From Asterella californica (taxonomy: Eukaryota; Streptophyta; Marchantiopsida; Marchantiales; Aytoniaceae): a stretch of DNA of 64,000 nucleotides. Shown one piece after another: positions 17,209 through 29,485 of the stretch. How positions within the stretch are numbered: position 1 is the stretch's first letter; every line of letters starts with the position of its first letter. The notes beneath the pieces were generated by a model, which worked only from the letters and a program-made list of their open reading frames with translations, was not told the DNA's origin and did not search any database. The stretch spans positions 4,774,001 through 4,838,000 of the forward strand of contig JAYKYS010000011.1 in assembly GCA_036924285.1 (NCBI GenBank). Reading direction: 5' to 3'. Position numbers and translations under genes: made by a program.

Positions 17209-18535
17209 GTGATGATTATGAAATATCTACATATTGGCATCGTGATGGACACAATAAATGCCAAGGAGCGAGATCTTGTTCTTCAGCAAACCAAGAGATT
17301 TCGGTGTGAAGAAAAACACATGCTTTGTGTGTGGGAGGATGATAGGATGCGTGTTGTATCACATCCATCACGGAGAGCACAGTTAATTCGACATATCCAC
17401 GAGGAGTTGGGACATTTTGGAGTGAAGTGCATGTATAGCTTACTCCAAGGATAATATTGGTGGCGTGATATGCACACCAATATGTAGCAGTTTGTGACAC
17501 GAGGTGTGATATGTGATCGAGTATGAGCATCATTCAGTGCTCCTACTCCACAGTTACACCCTTTATCGATTATGGGGTTGGATTATCATTAGATTTTGAA
17601 CTTTTTAGGACTTTTATCGTTGACCGCAGGACACAACCAGTATGTGTTGGATATGATGGATCACTTTTCCAAGTGGATTGAGTTGGTGGCACTACCGGAC
17701 AAGAAAAGTGAGGGTGTAGCATATGCTTTCCTAGATCGTGTGATGCATCTGTCGAAGTGTTGCCTGATCAAGATATAGAGTTTCGTGATGAGTTTCAGGT
17801 CTTGTGTGATCAATCAGCGTTGTGTGACCAAGCGATGATTGATCATTGTAATATATCTCGAGATCACCTTGAGGTTAATGGTTTGCTAGAAAGAGAGAAT
17901 TGCGCAAGCATGGCTTGCAAAAAGATGGTCATGGAAACTAGGATCTTCAGTTACCATGGTTGGCTATAGGTTATTGTTTCAATCGACAAGCATCACTGGC
18001 ATCCTTCTCACCATACTTTCTACTATACGATCGAGAGTCGGATTTACATACTACCATTCGTCGTGATTCTGCTGAGGTTGTGAACCTTGATGATGTGGAT
18101 GAGAGTATGTGCTCAACGAGATGAGATGTTTCAGCGAGTTATGCCGATGACATCTGCATATCGATTGCTGAGCATAGACATACATTACGGTATGTGACTA
18201 TTCGAGGAGGAGGTGATCATCGATTTGCAAGTTTCATCTAGATAATTACATATATTAGCAGCAAACAACACCGACGACATTAGATGTGACTGTAGGACGC
18301 TATCTTACGAGTGTGTGAGATGTTACCGTCTGGTGTTCTCGTGTTAGAGGACCATGATGGTGTAAGTTGGAAGGATCATCATGTGCGTTATTGCATGTCA
18401 AGTCATCTTCCTAACCTCGACGGTTCTATGGATCTAAGCTTGACGACTGTACGTGCAGGTTTCAGGTGTATGTTATGTGAATCTGCTAGTGAATCGACCA
18501 CTATGTTATTACGTGATGGTTGTTCGAGAGGATGA
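17209..18535 (+). pseudogene. Ty3-C integrase remnant, plus strand
   Basis: The zinc-binding start shows LIRHIHEELGHFGVKCMY and YWWRDMHTNM. Pieces of the DDE core follow at about 17600-17780 (MMDHFSKWIELVALPDKKSE). A C-terminal piece at about 18311-18450 reads VLVLEDHDGVSWKDH and SSHLPNLDG, typical of one plant Ty3 lineage. Many stops and frame changes are present. No RT or RNase H is found between the protease at 16.9 kb and this integrase, so the middle of pol has been deleted. Confidence 0.7.
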
Positions 18536-18759
18536 CATGTTTGGCACCATCTCTCATCATAATTTCTCAAGGGCGGTGGATATGTCCTCGGTGCAGATAG
18601 CGAGGTAGATGATTTGACCTTCACGTGGTATGGATTGCAGACAGGTCACTAGCGGTGCGACGACGTAGCACCCTACCTCTTGTTCTTCGCATCGAAGAAG
18701 GTGCATATCACGTAGTTGGATCAGATGACTATTTGGAGTTCGAGGGACCAAGCTGCCAA

Positions 18760-19490
18760 CTAATTATGATATACTTATGTATGTGTATAACACTTTGTGC
18801 TTGTTATGTATTTTGTAGTTTAGACATCGATGTATGTTGTGTAGCAATGTGTATGCGCATGACAGTTGTCACGTCATTTTCACCGATTGCTAGTTGGATC
18901 GAGTATGAAGTGATACACTCTGTTAGTGTCGATAGTTCCTGTAGTTTCGATAGTGTCGTTAGGGCTGTTAGTGGAGTTTCTTGGGTTGAGATCACCAAAG
19001 AGTATATTTTGAGTTGGAGCTTGTAGTCTCTCACTTTTCTCGAGTTGAGCCTTCAAACTCCTAGCTATGGTATATGCGCTTAGTGAGTAGAACTTGGATT
19101 CTCTATGAGTACAGAGTGGATATGGCTTGATTCGTGTGTGATCTGTTGCTGGTTGACAGATGTTAGGGCTGTTAGTGCAGTTTCTTGGGTTGAGATCACC
19201 AAAGAGTATATTTCGAGTTGGAGCTTGTAGTCTTTCACTTTCTCGAGTTGAGTCTTCAAACTCCTAGCTATGATAGATGCGCTTAGTGAGTAGACCTGGA
19301 TTCTCTATGAGTACAGAGTGGATATGGTTTGATCCGTGAGTGATCTGTTGCTGGTTGGCAGGTGTTTATGCATGTCTCCTCAGATTATTGTGGTATACTT
19401 GTGTATGTGTATGACATTCTGTGCTTGTTATGTATTTTGTAGTTTAGACAGCGATGTATGTTGTGTAGTGATGTGTATGTGCACGACAAC
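18760..19490 (+). repeat. Tandem and interspersed direct repeats
   Basis: A segment beginning AGGGCTGTTAGTG at 18961 is repeated from 19165 (period 204 bases) with few changes and includes TTGGGTTGAGATCACCAAAG in both copies. A second pair, containing CTTGTTATGTATTTTGTAG, lies at about 18763-18870 and 19383-19490. No coding sense is seen. They may be LTR debris of Ty3-C. Confidence 0.6.
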
Positions 19491-19499
19491 AACAGCATT

Positions 19500-21990
19500 T
19501 ATATTGAAAATACCAGAGTGCACAAAATCATTTTCATATTACATACAAATGCATCCGGATTTACTAATAGAGCAATATTAGCAAAACTAGAATCAACAAG
19601 GAAGAGTTTACCAACATATCTCGCAAGTCAAAAAATATTTCCGATAGAGAGAAATTACACTACTATAGAAAAATAAAAGTTGATAAATGATATATGTTGT
19701 GCAGAAATTTTGTCATTATTTGTGGAGAAATAAAATTACATTCTTTATTGATCACCAAACTTGACATACATAAATCTTGGCGGGGGACTCATGCTGTGCA
19801 AGGGCAGCAGCACACGGCTGCAAAAAGCACCACAGCGAAAAGGGCCTAAATACAAAACTAAAACCAAACTTGACATACTTGGTGAACAAAGCTCTCATGA
19901 AAAGAAGAATCCCCAAATGACTCTTACTGTTACAGGAGTTCTAGTTCTCGATCATATGTAAACCAGACAAAGTAATCGTATTAGTAGACAAACTCAGTAG
20001 AGTGGAAAAAGGAAGAGAACCAAAATTTAAAAATGATAACTTCTCATATGAAAGTGTTATGAACCTCACAACGGTCACTCCAACCGGATTCAATAACCAA
20101 AAGAATCACAAAACATATCACCTAGAAATATTATCAGCAATACGAAAGACTGACAAGACGCTATTGACAAGGGGATAATACCCCAAACCATATGGAAGTT
20201 CAAAAGAAACGTTTTGCACACCAAGTACGTGAATTCATCCTGATTGAAAAAGTTCTATATAAATAGAGAATAGATGGAATAATGAGAAGATATGGCAGAG
20301 AACCAAATAGATCAAATAATAGAAGAAGGTCACGATGGACCAATGGGAGGACATTTACAGCTCATACCTGTTAAAAGATTAACACACTACATTGTTCTAA
20401 CGCATATAGTAATGATTTTCTTTCTCGTCTTTTAAACAATAACTCAACCTTCTTGCAATGAAGAGACTATTTTCTTCTTCTAGAGGAGAGTTTTGTGTTC
20501 ACTGATATCGACCGCAGTACTTCTTTTATCAGCTTTTTCCTTTATTATCTTCTATCGCTCTGGCACTGAATCGAAGAAGATGAGAAAGCTATGACAGCAA
20601 TAAAAATATATAGAAGGATGAAGTACAATATGCAAGGCAAAGAGCGAATTCGACAAATCCATTTCATTACTCTTACATCCGGGAGTTTCTGTCCTCGAGC
20701 ACCAGCCGGAACGAGTCATCTGTAATCCCCAGGTACATGAAAGATGTAGAGAGTATAGAAACATATCGGTCGAGCTCACGAAATCTGAATCTAAAAGGAA
20801 GTTCAGTGCACGTTTACGATCATCCATATCAAGGTAAATATAAAATGGTGATTTCGTCAAGACGATGGTTGTTATACCCGGTCATATGGGAGTGATCGAA
20901 GTAATCTAAAAGAGTGAAAGGTGGGGAGAAGTCTGTAAGAATGCGGAGGAATTATTGATTCACAGTGAACGAAGATTGCGCAATAGTTCTGACTGTGGCG
21001 CAACAGAAGACGTTTGAGGGTGGCACTAGCTTTGCAGGTCAACTGAATTTGAGGTGCCATGTGAGGCGATGTCCCTGTGACAAAACAGTCATGGTGTGTA
21101 GGCGCAGCAGGAACGAGAACAGCAGTGGAGGGCATGCTTGTCGTTTGTCGCAGACGAAGAAAACAGGAGATCAAGCCCTTGCAGGCGAGCGTGATCATCG
21201 CGGCCCACACGACGGTCGCTTCTCGTACGGGAAGAAAACACGAGAGCGAGGGTTGGAAGTAAGATCTTACTCCAAGAAGTAGTTGACAGCGCATCTGCAT
21301 CCACTGCGAAAATGGCGACGGTTGCATGAAGTACGGTCCAGGAAGCGGACGGCATCGCGGCTGCATTCGCTTAGAAAAAAAGAAGGAATGTAACCTCTCA
21401 CACGAGAACCTCGCTCGAGGAAGGGCTCCTGCAATCGCTTGTTGAACTCATCGCAGGCAACATTAATAATGCAACAAAGAAATGCAAGAAAGAATCACGC
21501 AAAGTACCCTCTACCTGGACTGTCACCAAGATCTGTTGCGAGGTCAGCTCTCATTCTCGCGAACTGAAGCCATCGCAGGCAACATTAATAATGCAACAAA
21601 GAAATGCAAACCACCCTCTACTTGGACTTCACCAATCGCTTGCCAAGATCTCTGTACCGCGCACCGCTTGTCGCTTTGCTTCCTTCAGCTGAAAACGCCG
21701 CCAGCATGCATAATTTTCTGAAGATGGGGACGAAGATCCTGTGCATTTTCTGGCAAACTATGTAGAATATAATATTCTTAAACTACGGAGTGACATAACA
21801 AAGCTGATACAATCGTGCATTTTTCTTTTAACAAGATTCAGTTGCCTGGAGTCGAAATCCAAAGCAGCTACCTTGTTGTCCAACTCTTCTTTTGGGGTCA
21901 CTTGACAGTTTCTTCTGTTGATAATCGAGTGACAGAAACCCGTCTTTGCAAAAGACATCCACTACGTAAGATGTCCTACTACTTGAGTAA
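19500..21990. other. Intergenic stretch, no supported gene
   Basis: Only short frames without recognisable motifs are present. A 39-base duplication (ATCGCAGGCAACATTAATAA onward) occurs at about 21449 and 21572, roughly 123 bases apart. Confidence 0.5.
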
Positions 21991-22051
21991 ATCTCCCATT
22001 TTTCTCGTCTGCTCTGTCTGCTCACGGTTTCCCAACCCATCCTTGTTTCAG

Positions 22052-23170
22052 GCACCGTGCAGCCAAGGAAAACTTCTCAGCGGGAAACGGGTGTGACAAC
22101 TGACATCCATCCAACTGATCCGCGGGGCGACTCTGTTAGTGAGAACTCGATCACAGAGATTACAGATTCGAAGTGCTCAAAGTGAAGAGTCCTTACGTAA
22201 TCAGTCTAGCTTATTCGGTGGCAGAAGTCAGTTACTAAGCGCGATAAACTTCAGTGTGAAAGTCATGGAAAGCCACTGATAATTAGTGACTCTCTTTACC
22301 ACAACTGTATGCTAAGAAAGCAAGCGGGGCGAAGCAGACTCTCAAGACAAAAGATGGGAAAGGCCGGACTCCTGAGCTTCCATAAACGGAAACGACACTC
22401 TCCTGTCGGAGAGTGAAGAATCATACTGAAGTTGAAGTTGAGTTGACCCACAGAAACAGCCGGAGAGATACTGTGATGTGTAAGCAATAGGGAACCAACA
22501 TAACCAGCAGGAATGTAGCAAACTCTTAAACCAAGAATCCTGGATCAACAGCTAAGGGGTCCAGAGTATACTTGAGAGCCGCGATACATGAGTTTTGTCT
22601 TAACCAACTGCAACGAGCAGGAAGTCCCCGTTACGAGAAACCTTAGTATAAGCCGTTCTCAGCTAGCCCTCTTAGCTCCGTATGTAGGTCCATCCTCCAA
22701 AGAGTGAAGGTAATGGCAAATGAGAAGTGAGATTCTTCTCCTTTCCTCCTTAGACAACGGACAGTAAATGTGACCCTCGAATACCGTAGCAGATTGCTGA
22801 GAGGTCGTGAGGTGATACGGGTCCAAAAAGTTCCAGATAGTTGCCGGTCACAAGCCACTGACAAACCACGTTGCAGCCGAGTCTGTATCGGCTAGCGGTG
22901 TCTTGTTTATCATCTCCTTTTGATTTTCATCTGTTCCTTGCTTCCTCATCCTTATTCCCTGAGTCGGTTGAGTACGATGATCTTGCTCACTTCCTCTTGA
23001 GGGCTTTCAGTTCCTAAGTTTGCTGAATGTCAATTTTCTGAAATGCAGAGGAGGACACTTTAACACTGTCCAGCCAGCAGGGTACATCCAACTTTACTTC
23101 TTCCGCAGCTACTCCTTCAACTGATGATAATCTGGAAGAGCCTCCGGCAACCAGCAACTCCTCCATTTAG
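22052..23170 (+). CDS. Possible last exons of an unidentified plus-strand gene
   Basis: This is tentative. After a good acceptor (CCTTGTTTCAG, ending 22051) an open stretch reads TVQPRKTSQRETGVTTDIHP, hydrophilic, to a stop at 22185, with a possible donor at 22135. A second acceptor (AAATGCAG, ending 23048) opens EEDTLTLSSQQGTSNFTSS, continuing low-complexity and acidic to TAG at 23168-23170. Composition suits a disordered C-terminus. I recognise no domain and see no convincing upstream exons. The unit would converge on the ATP sulfurylase gene. Confidence 0.25.
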
Positions 23171-23890
23171 TTTCTCGAACTCTTGCTTGGAGACGAGCTA
23201 GCATAAACATTCACCGCTCAGTAAGCAAGTTACACGTACGTGTAGACACTACACTAAACCTTTAAAACATACGTGAACCAACGGTAAGCGGGTAACTTAA
23301 ATCAACGAACGAAGATACTGATTCTCTTAACACGAATGTCCTCAGAGACTTTATTAGGAATGTCCTCAGAGAAAGTCTCACAAAAATGTAGTATGGCTCG
23401 TCAAGCAGAGGTCGGCAGGTTGCATCGGCTGCCTGCCTCTACACACCGCAAACTGAAGGTCTGTTACGCCCTTCGAGTAGCAGTTTCGACTACCTTAGTA
23501 CTATCACATCCCAAGATAATAATTTCCACCATGCACCTGGGTTGAGAACAGCTTCCGCTGCCTCCATTAAGAATCTCCGACAATAGCTGAACTAACAATC
23601 CCTGCTGAGACAATTTACTTCGGCCGGCGCTTTGACCTTTCCAGAAACTCGGCGCCAAGTAACATAAGTACATAACGTAAGCCAGTAAGAGTGATGAATG
23701 GCACTAAGCCTACGTCAGAGTGATGAATGATGCCCAGCCTACATCTACCAACAGACACTGTACACAGGAATTTTCCCTCCGTGGCTGTGCCAAGCTGAAT
23801 AATCATCGTTCCATGATACAAAATTTCCTATCAGTGCCGTGTAATGACAGACTAATTAAAAGGTTTCAGATTCGATTGATTGACAAACCG

Positions 23891-26230
23891 CTATACTGGA
23901 ACAGGGTCCTTCAGAACTTTAGGCGGCGTCTGTTGCCCTAGGCCTTTCTGCTCCGAGTCTTGTTCTTTGCTTAAACTCTGATAATATTCTACAAGCACTT
24001 GCCAACCTCCTGGGCACATAAACCCATTTGGGAGACTTTCTCCACTCTTCGCGAAGTTTCTCATCTGAAACACATTCACCGGGCAAGGTTACGTTAGACG
24101 GTATATCTGACCAGATGGTTTTCATAGTAGAAAGCTAAATATCCCAGCAAATATCTAGTCGACATTCCTCGATGGAGAGCCCAACAGACTGGCTCCTGTC
24201 TGAAACTGAACGCAGTAGATAGAATTTGCGTAATACCTTAGTTCCTGAAATGAAGAGAAAATCTTCTGCCCTCTTAGGCTCAAAGAAAGCCATCTGCCCT
24301 ATCGTCTTGTCGTAGGCAGCTACCTGAAACAAGAGACATGACGAGCAGCCAATCTTGAGTACAGAAGTAAGGACAAACATACAAATCACTGGACGACAGA
24401 GGCTTCTACTATTATACCACGATGACTGCTTCCGGCACAGTGCCACCGACCTTGAAGGGGAGGATATTCAATCGCTCAAGACCAGGTGCCATGCTGAGGA
24501 CCATCTTTCCATGATCCGGGTTGTAAAGGTCACGACTCTCTGTAGGGTGCCCCATGCCAGCTGGATCGCGGCCCACGATATAAAAATCAGCACCTGCATT
24601 GATGCGGGCTTTTGCATGCCACTGTACTTCAGTCGGTCCTGCATAGTGCATTGGTGACGGGAAAATGGCGACAACCGTCGTTTCTGGATCCAAAACACCT
24701 TCTTCAAGCACCTGAAAACAACAATTCCAACGAATTCCCCGCCACGTTTAGAAACAGAGTTAACTGGAGAAAGTAGTAAAACTGAGGCAAGAAAAGTGCA
24801 CCCGGTGATCAACTTGATACAACTTGCGATCTTCGGAGTGGAAACCAAGAGCTTAATTCACCTTGTCGTGCTGCTTCATCCGCCACTCCAATGGGACGTC
24901 GTCAGCTTTCGTGTAACCACCCAAAGGATGAAGAAGGAGAATGGGGTTCTTGAAACCCATCTCCAACAGACGTTTGCGAGTATCAGTCATAAGCAAAGCA
25001 TGACCATTGTGCACGGGATTCCTCAACTGGAATGCGAACACAGCATCAGCGTTACGTCTTTCGAACTCCGCACGCAATTCCGCCGGGGACAGTCGATAGT
25101 GATCTAAACCGTCATTGTACTTCACGCGCCTCAACACTTCCAAATCCCCTCCAACCAGCCAGTTACCAGCGTTGCTGATATATTCCTCCACGTACGGCAA
25201 ACCAGGTGCTGTACTGCCCCATGTACGTGCAATTCGCTCCTCCTTACAGTGCTTGTAAATCTCGATACTACATGTTCCACAAAATTTCATGTCAAAACAA
25301 CCCTCGAGGACAAAGACGGGAGAAGAGTAAACAAGTGAATCCAGACCCTTGTACTCAGGCGGCAATCAAGAACTTGATTGTTGTTTAAGCTTGTAAGGTA
25401 CACGCTTAAACTCGAGGCTCTGACGTTGGTTAGAAGCCTTCACGATTCCTGAAACCCGAGTAAATGTCCAGATAATATCGTTGAACTAGTTCTCCCCGTT
25501 AAAATTCCAAAAGGACAACACAATCCAGATTTGTCAGACCATGAGAAGGTCCAGTGTGGATGGTTGAAACAAAAAGAAGAAAGTGACGAAGCAAAGACAT
25601 GCAGGGGACTTAGTGGGTAAACTCTCGGGGCACTCACTTGCGAAGAATGGCAACAGGATCGCCCGCAGGTCCTATGAGTGTAACAGCCTGCCCTTGACCA
25701 ATAGTTTCCTTTTGAGCATCGTCGATAGCGAGTACAATGGGGACGGACATATTCACCAAAGAACCATCCATAGACCTGAGGGCGTTGAAGTGCAGCGACT
25801 GTAAGTATTCACTCTCACGCATGAATCCTCGAAGAGGACTGGCCCACCCTTCAGACAACACATGAACCCATTCCAGGTCAATCCTCGTGATGTTAACCGG
25901 GGGAAGAGTCTGCGCTTCGGCTAATTTCTGGCCCTTCTCACGGTCCGATACGACCAGATCGACAAGAACACCTCCATCCGGCGTAATCAAACCAGCCCTG
26001 ACGGGTCCAACAGATTTGCGCGTTGCATGCCCCATCAGAGAACTGAGGGTATGCGCCACTTGCAAGCTATTCCTCTCACGAAGACTGCCTGGAGACTGAG
26101 TGCCGCGCAATGAGACGAACGCAGCGGCCGTCGGAGAGGAAGACGAGAACTTCGGACTGCATGGTGCGAGCGCCGTACCATTATTGTTGCTAACGGACAA
26201 AACTCCAAGTACACCTGCCACGGTCGCCAT
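23891..26230 (-). CDS. APS: ATP sulfurylase, plastid type (five exons)
   Basis: ATP sulfurylase (sulfate adenylyltransferase) makes adenosine 5'-phosphosulfate and pyrophosphate from ATP and sulfate, the first step of sulfate assimilation. The exons on the minus strand are 26230-25638, 25267-24862, 24711-24451, 24323-24237 and 24064-23891. All introns are GT-AG (370, 150, 127 and 172 bases) and the spliced frame is 506 residues, close to the usual plant length. The first 60 or so residues are Ser/Ala/Arg-rich and lack acidic residues early, as in a chloroplast transit peptide. Catalytic motifs are intact: [36 protein letters not shown] and FMCPGGW. No APS kinase domain is fused, as in other plants. 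The ATG at 26230 is the only one that gives a transit peptide. Confidence 0.96.
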
Positions 26231-26294
26231 GATGGAAGGACTGGAGTTACTACCCGAACTAACGAAAGCAGCTTCAGGCCACCTTTCGTTAGTG

Positions 26295-26306
26295 CGTATA
26301 ATATAC
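26295..26306 (-). promoter_or_regulatory. Possible TATA element of the ATP sulfurylase gene
   Basis: GTATATTATAC on the minus strand lies about 65-75 bases before the start codon. The position would allow a short 5' leader. Weak evidence from sequence alone. Confidence 0.3.
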
Positions 26307-26330
26307 AGAGTCCTGTTCTAAAACTTCAAA

Positions 26331-27640
26331 GTCTCTCGCCGATTCAAGCTTGCGACAGCACTTCCAACGCTTTCTGCGCTCACCAAATCGAACGATCAAA
26401 GTGCAACCTCCCTTCCTCCCTTCCTTGGTTGTTCTCTCTTGCTCGCTCGCTCAAGTTCACGAATGACTCTCCAGGAGGCAGATAAATGTGAGTGCGGAAT
26501 GTGTCGAATAAGGACTACAAATACTCACTCAGGCAGTCGAAACCTTCCAAAATTCATGGAATCCAAGAGCGAATCAATAGCACATCCCTGCGCTTCCAGC
26601 GATCTTAGGTAAGAACTTTTGTCAATGACACATGCCGATCTATTCCTACACCTCGTCTCTCTGTCGCTCGCGCGCGCAGGAGACTGTCCAGCAACCACGC
26701 CAAGGAGGAAAAGAAACGAAGCAGAGGAAGAAGCAGCGTGACTGCTGAACCCGCTCCTTCATCTTCTGCAAACAATCTCGGTCACTGACTTTACTCATAG
26801 ACCATCGCTAGCTCGTTGAAGGAGATGGGCGAGAGCAGAGAGCGCGAGGTCTGTGTAAGTCTGACCCAATGGTTGAAGTCCACCATCGCGGGTCACGTTC
26901 GGCACCCGCGGTTTCGCCCGGGCTTCTGGGGGGATGAACCTGGACACTGAAGTCTTCTCACTACTCATCGAGCGACACGTGTCCAATAAGATGCCTGATC
27001 TCGAGTCTTTTCTCGGCTTCCTTCCGCCTTGGCCCTACCCCAGTTTCTTCCATGGGTCCCATACAGGCGCAGCTTACTTTCTTATACAGCAGCTATACTC
27101 TCTCTATCCTCGCCCCTAATTCTGCGGTACACTCCTCTAGTCTACACTAATCTCGTCTATGAGGACCTCGAGGCTGGAACCAGGCTCGGGGAGAACGTTT
27201 AGTGTTCAAACTTCCGATCATTTTCCCGGCTTTCCGAAATTTCACGTATTCATTCGAGAACTTTCCGAGAAGAAAAATTGTATGCATCCCAAAGGTCCTG
27301 GGAAAGGTGAGTCCAGAAGAGACAATCGTCATAACTACAACAAAATAAACAAACTAGATTGCCTATTGACTGAAAAAAAGGAAATACAGAACTGACGCCA
27401 TTAGCTTTGAAACCGTCGAAAGAATACATGTCTGAGAAGAGAAGACGAACTGAAAATAATTTCTAAATTGATATTTACTAACTTTCAACAGAAAAATTTA
27501 TAAATCTATATCGAAATCTGATTAACGTAATTACACATAGTCGCTGCAAGCTAAAACCTATAAGTGCAGCAAGTAGATTAATTTCCTTTTTAGTATATAA
27601 AAACTGTATCCGGATAAATAGAAATATATTTATTTGAACA
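26331..27640. other. Intergenic stretch upstream of ATP sulfurylase, no supported gene
   Basis: Pyrimidine-rich and CG-containing sequence near 26.4-26.7 kb probably holds the APS promoter. The rest shows only short frames without motifs. Confidence 0.45.
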
Positions 27641-27649
27641 TATGAATGC

Positions 27650-27689
27650 AGTAATACCTCTTCCATCGTAACATGGAGGAGGTATTACT
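27650..27689. repeat. Hairpin 1: 17-bp inverted repeat, 6-base loop
   Basis: AGTAATACCTCTTCCAT (27650-27666) pairs with ATGGAGGAGGTATTACT (27673-27689) with one mismatch. It lies 11 bases before a second hairpin. Confidence 0.85.
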
Positions 27690-27700
27690 GATCTAGAAAC

Positions 27701-27733
27701 GTACCACATTTACACTGTGTGTAAATGTGGTAC
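27701..27733. repeat. Hairpin 2: perfect 15-bp inverted repeat, 3-base loop
   Basis: GTACCACATTTACAC (27701-27715) and GTGTAAATGTGGTAC (27719-27733) are perfect inverted copies around TGT. Together with hairpin 1 it forms a pair about 1.7 kb before the Rep reading frame. Such structures mark ends or origins in some rolling-circle elements, but no link is shown here. Confidence 0.88.
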
Positions 27734-28742
27734 ATTTTAATCATAATAATCATTTGGTCGATCTTCTTTTCGTCTATCGTAAATTTACCGTGTTCCACCG
27801 AAAGTCCTTCGGATCACTAGGCCTATAGCAAAGAAAAGGAAAAAATGGACTGATTAACTATAAAAATGGAGCAGGAGGTGTGTGCGTACTAGCTAGGACC
27901 GGGTCCTTGAGAGTAATAGGCATCCCCAACGCGTGTACAGCGAGAGTAACAGCCACAGTAAAAGAAACGACCGTTACGACGGAAGGCCAGTCGGGAAAAC
28001 AGCTGGTTGGACGCCGCTCATGTATCGCAAGGGAACGCGGCGGCATGTTTTAATTTTCGCCGCGTTAAATTTTTCGGCATGTGGGTAGTGCCGGAGCGTC
28101 AGTCGTTTCGTGTGTTCGGTACATGAGACGGCAGGTTTTTCAAACTGTTCTCGTCTTCAACTGCATCACGCTCCGTGCGTTCATATCAATCGTCGACAGT
28201 TTCGGCCTCTAGCGGAGGCAGCTTTCCGTCCCTCGCTTCTCACACTTCTCGCTTCTCTTATCTTTCTTTCCCTTCGTGGACGTTTCGCTCTGCTGGTCAT
28301 GAATGGCGATTTCCCGCACGGTTCTTGGCAGCCAGCAGTATCAGAGATCGATAAACGTATCGTTTTTGCGTATCGTCGTCTTGGTCGCTGGAAGGAAGGC
28401 GTCACGACTCTCGTCTCGTCAAAGCTTTACTCGTGTCCTCGATGGAACCTTTACTCGATTCTGCTTTTCATCGCGCTCTTTTATTGCTTATGCGAAATGT
28501 CACTGTTGTTTGCTTCTGGTTTGCACCTTTGCTTCTAATCTCCTTGTCGTCGCGTTCTTTCTTTGCTGTAATTCGGCAAAGGAAGAATTCGACGTCGATG
28601 ACAGCGGATGGGACGCTCATGCCGGGGCATTCGCTGCTTCTTCTTTCCTGCGTCCACTCGTCTCGTCTCCACGTTCGATGCTTATCTTATGGCAGCAGAT
28701 AAGTATTCTCAGTCGTTGTTCTCCTTCTGGTCTTTTCTTTTC

Positions 28743-29485
28743 ATGTCGCAGCACGTACCCGAAGTGATTGTTGTCGATGCCGATGATGATCGCTTGTCTC
28801 TTCCATCTACTCCGGTTTCGGAACTCGTTGCCGATGATGAAAGTCGCTGTATTCCTTCCACTCCCCCTGCCTTGAGTCCTCAGCGAGAATGTCCACAGCT
28901 GCAACTGCAGGACAGCTTCCGTGCCTCCGAAGCGATTTGTTGTCACCAAACTGATGTCTCCGGCTCATGTGTTATCGATCGTTTTTGTCGTCCTCTCACT
29001 TCACCTCCTTATCCCGTTTACTCCGACAGTTTGCTGTCCTTCTGTGATGTCGATCTATACAGGTCTGCGTCCTACATTTACATTGACTTTCATTTTACAC
29101 TCGTGCTCCCGAATTCTTAGTTCCTGCGCTGGATTATGTCCTCCTTTCTAAATCTTTTACTGTACCCACCACTTGTCTTCAGGCTTGTGTCGGTCCCTTC
29201 CATTACATACATACCGAGGGAACTTGGCTAGTTTTAAGAGACAGGCGTTCCATTCTTTTTTGTTATCTGAAATTCCTACAGCTTCCAACCGATCGACGTC
29301 TTTTGAAACCGACTGTGGTAGGTCTTTTTCGTCTGAAGTGCGTTAGGTGTCTCTGCCACGACGTTGATCACGCTTCTTATAAGTTTACTTGCAAACACTT
29401 TCCTTTTAGCCATGTTGCTCAGACGAGCCGTCAGAGCTCACCGTCCGCAGACTCTGCCACCACCTCTTGCGGCCGGAACACGTAG
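28743..29485 (+). CDS. Possible N-terminal coding segments of the Replitron Rep gene
   Basis: Two open stretches with protein-like composition precede the Rep frame. The first starts at ATG 28743 (MSQHVPEVIVVDADDDRL), acidic and Pro/Ser-rich. A candidate intron of 77 bases (GTGATG...TTCTTAG, 29044-29120) joins it in frame to a second stretch (FPALDYVLLSKSFTVP) that contains CVRCLCHDVDH and TCKHF, a Cys/His cluster that might bind zinc. The second stretch ends at 29485 in a different frame from Rep, so another intron or a frameshift lies between. Intron size is like the 80-base candidate in the Rep tail. The model is uncertain. Confidence 0.35.

Noticed and set aside
20872..21366. 164-residue minus-strand frame
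   Set aside because: Cys/Leu/Ser-rich composition without motifs, overlapping plus-strand frames of similar length, and no splice context. It looks like a chance frame in GC-richer DNA.
28110..28538. 142-residue plus-strand frame upstream of the Rep gene
   Set aside because: Hydrophobic and Arg/Ser-rich with three competing overlapping frames. No motif or splice link to the Rep gene could be shown.
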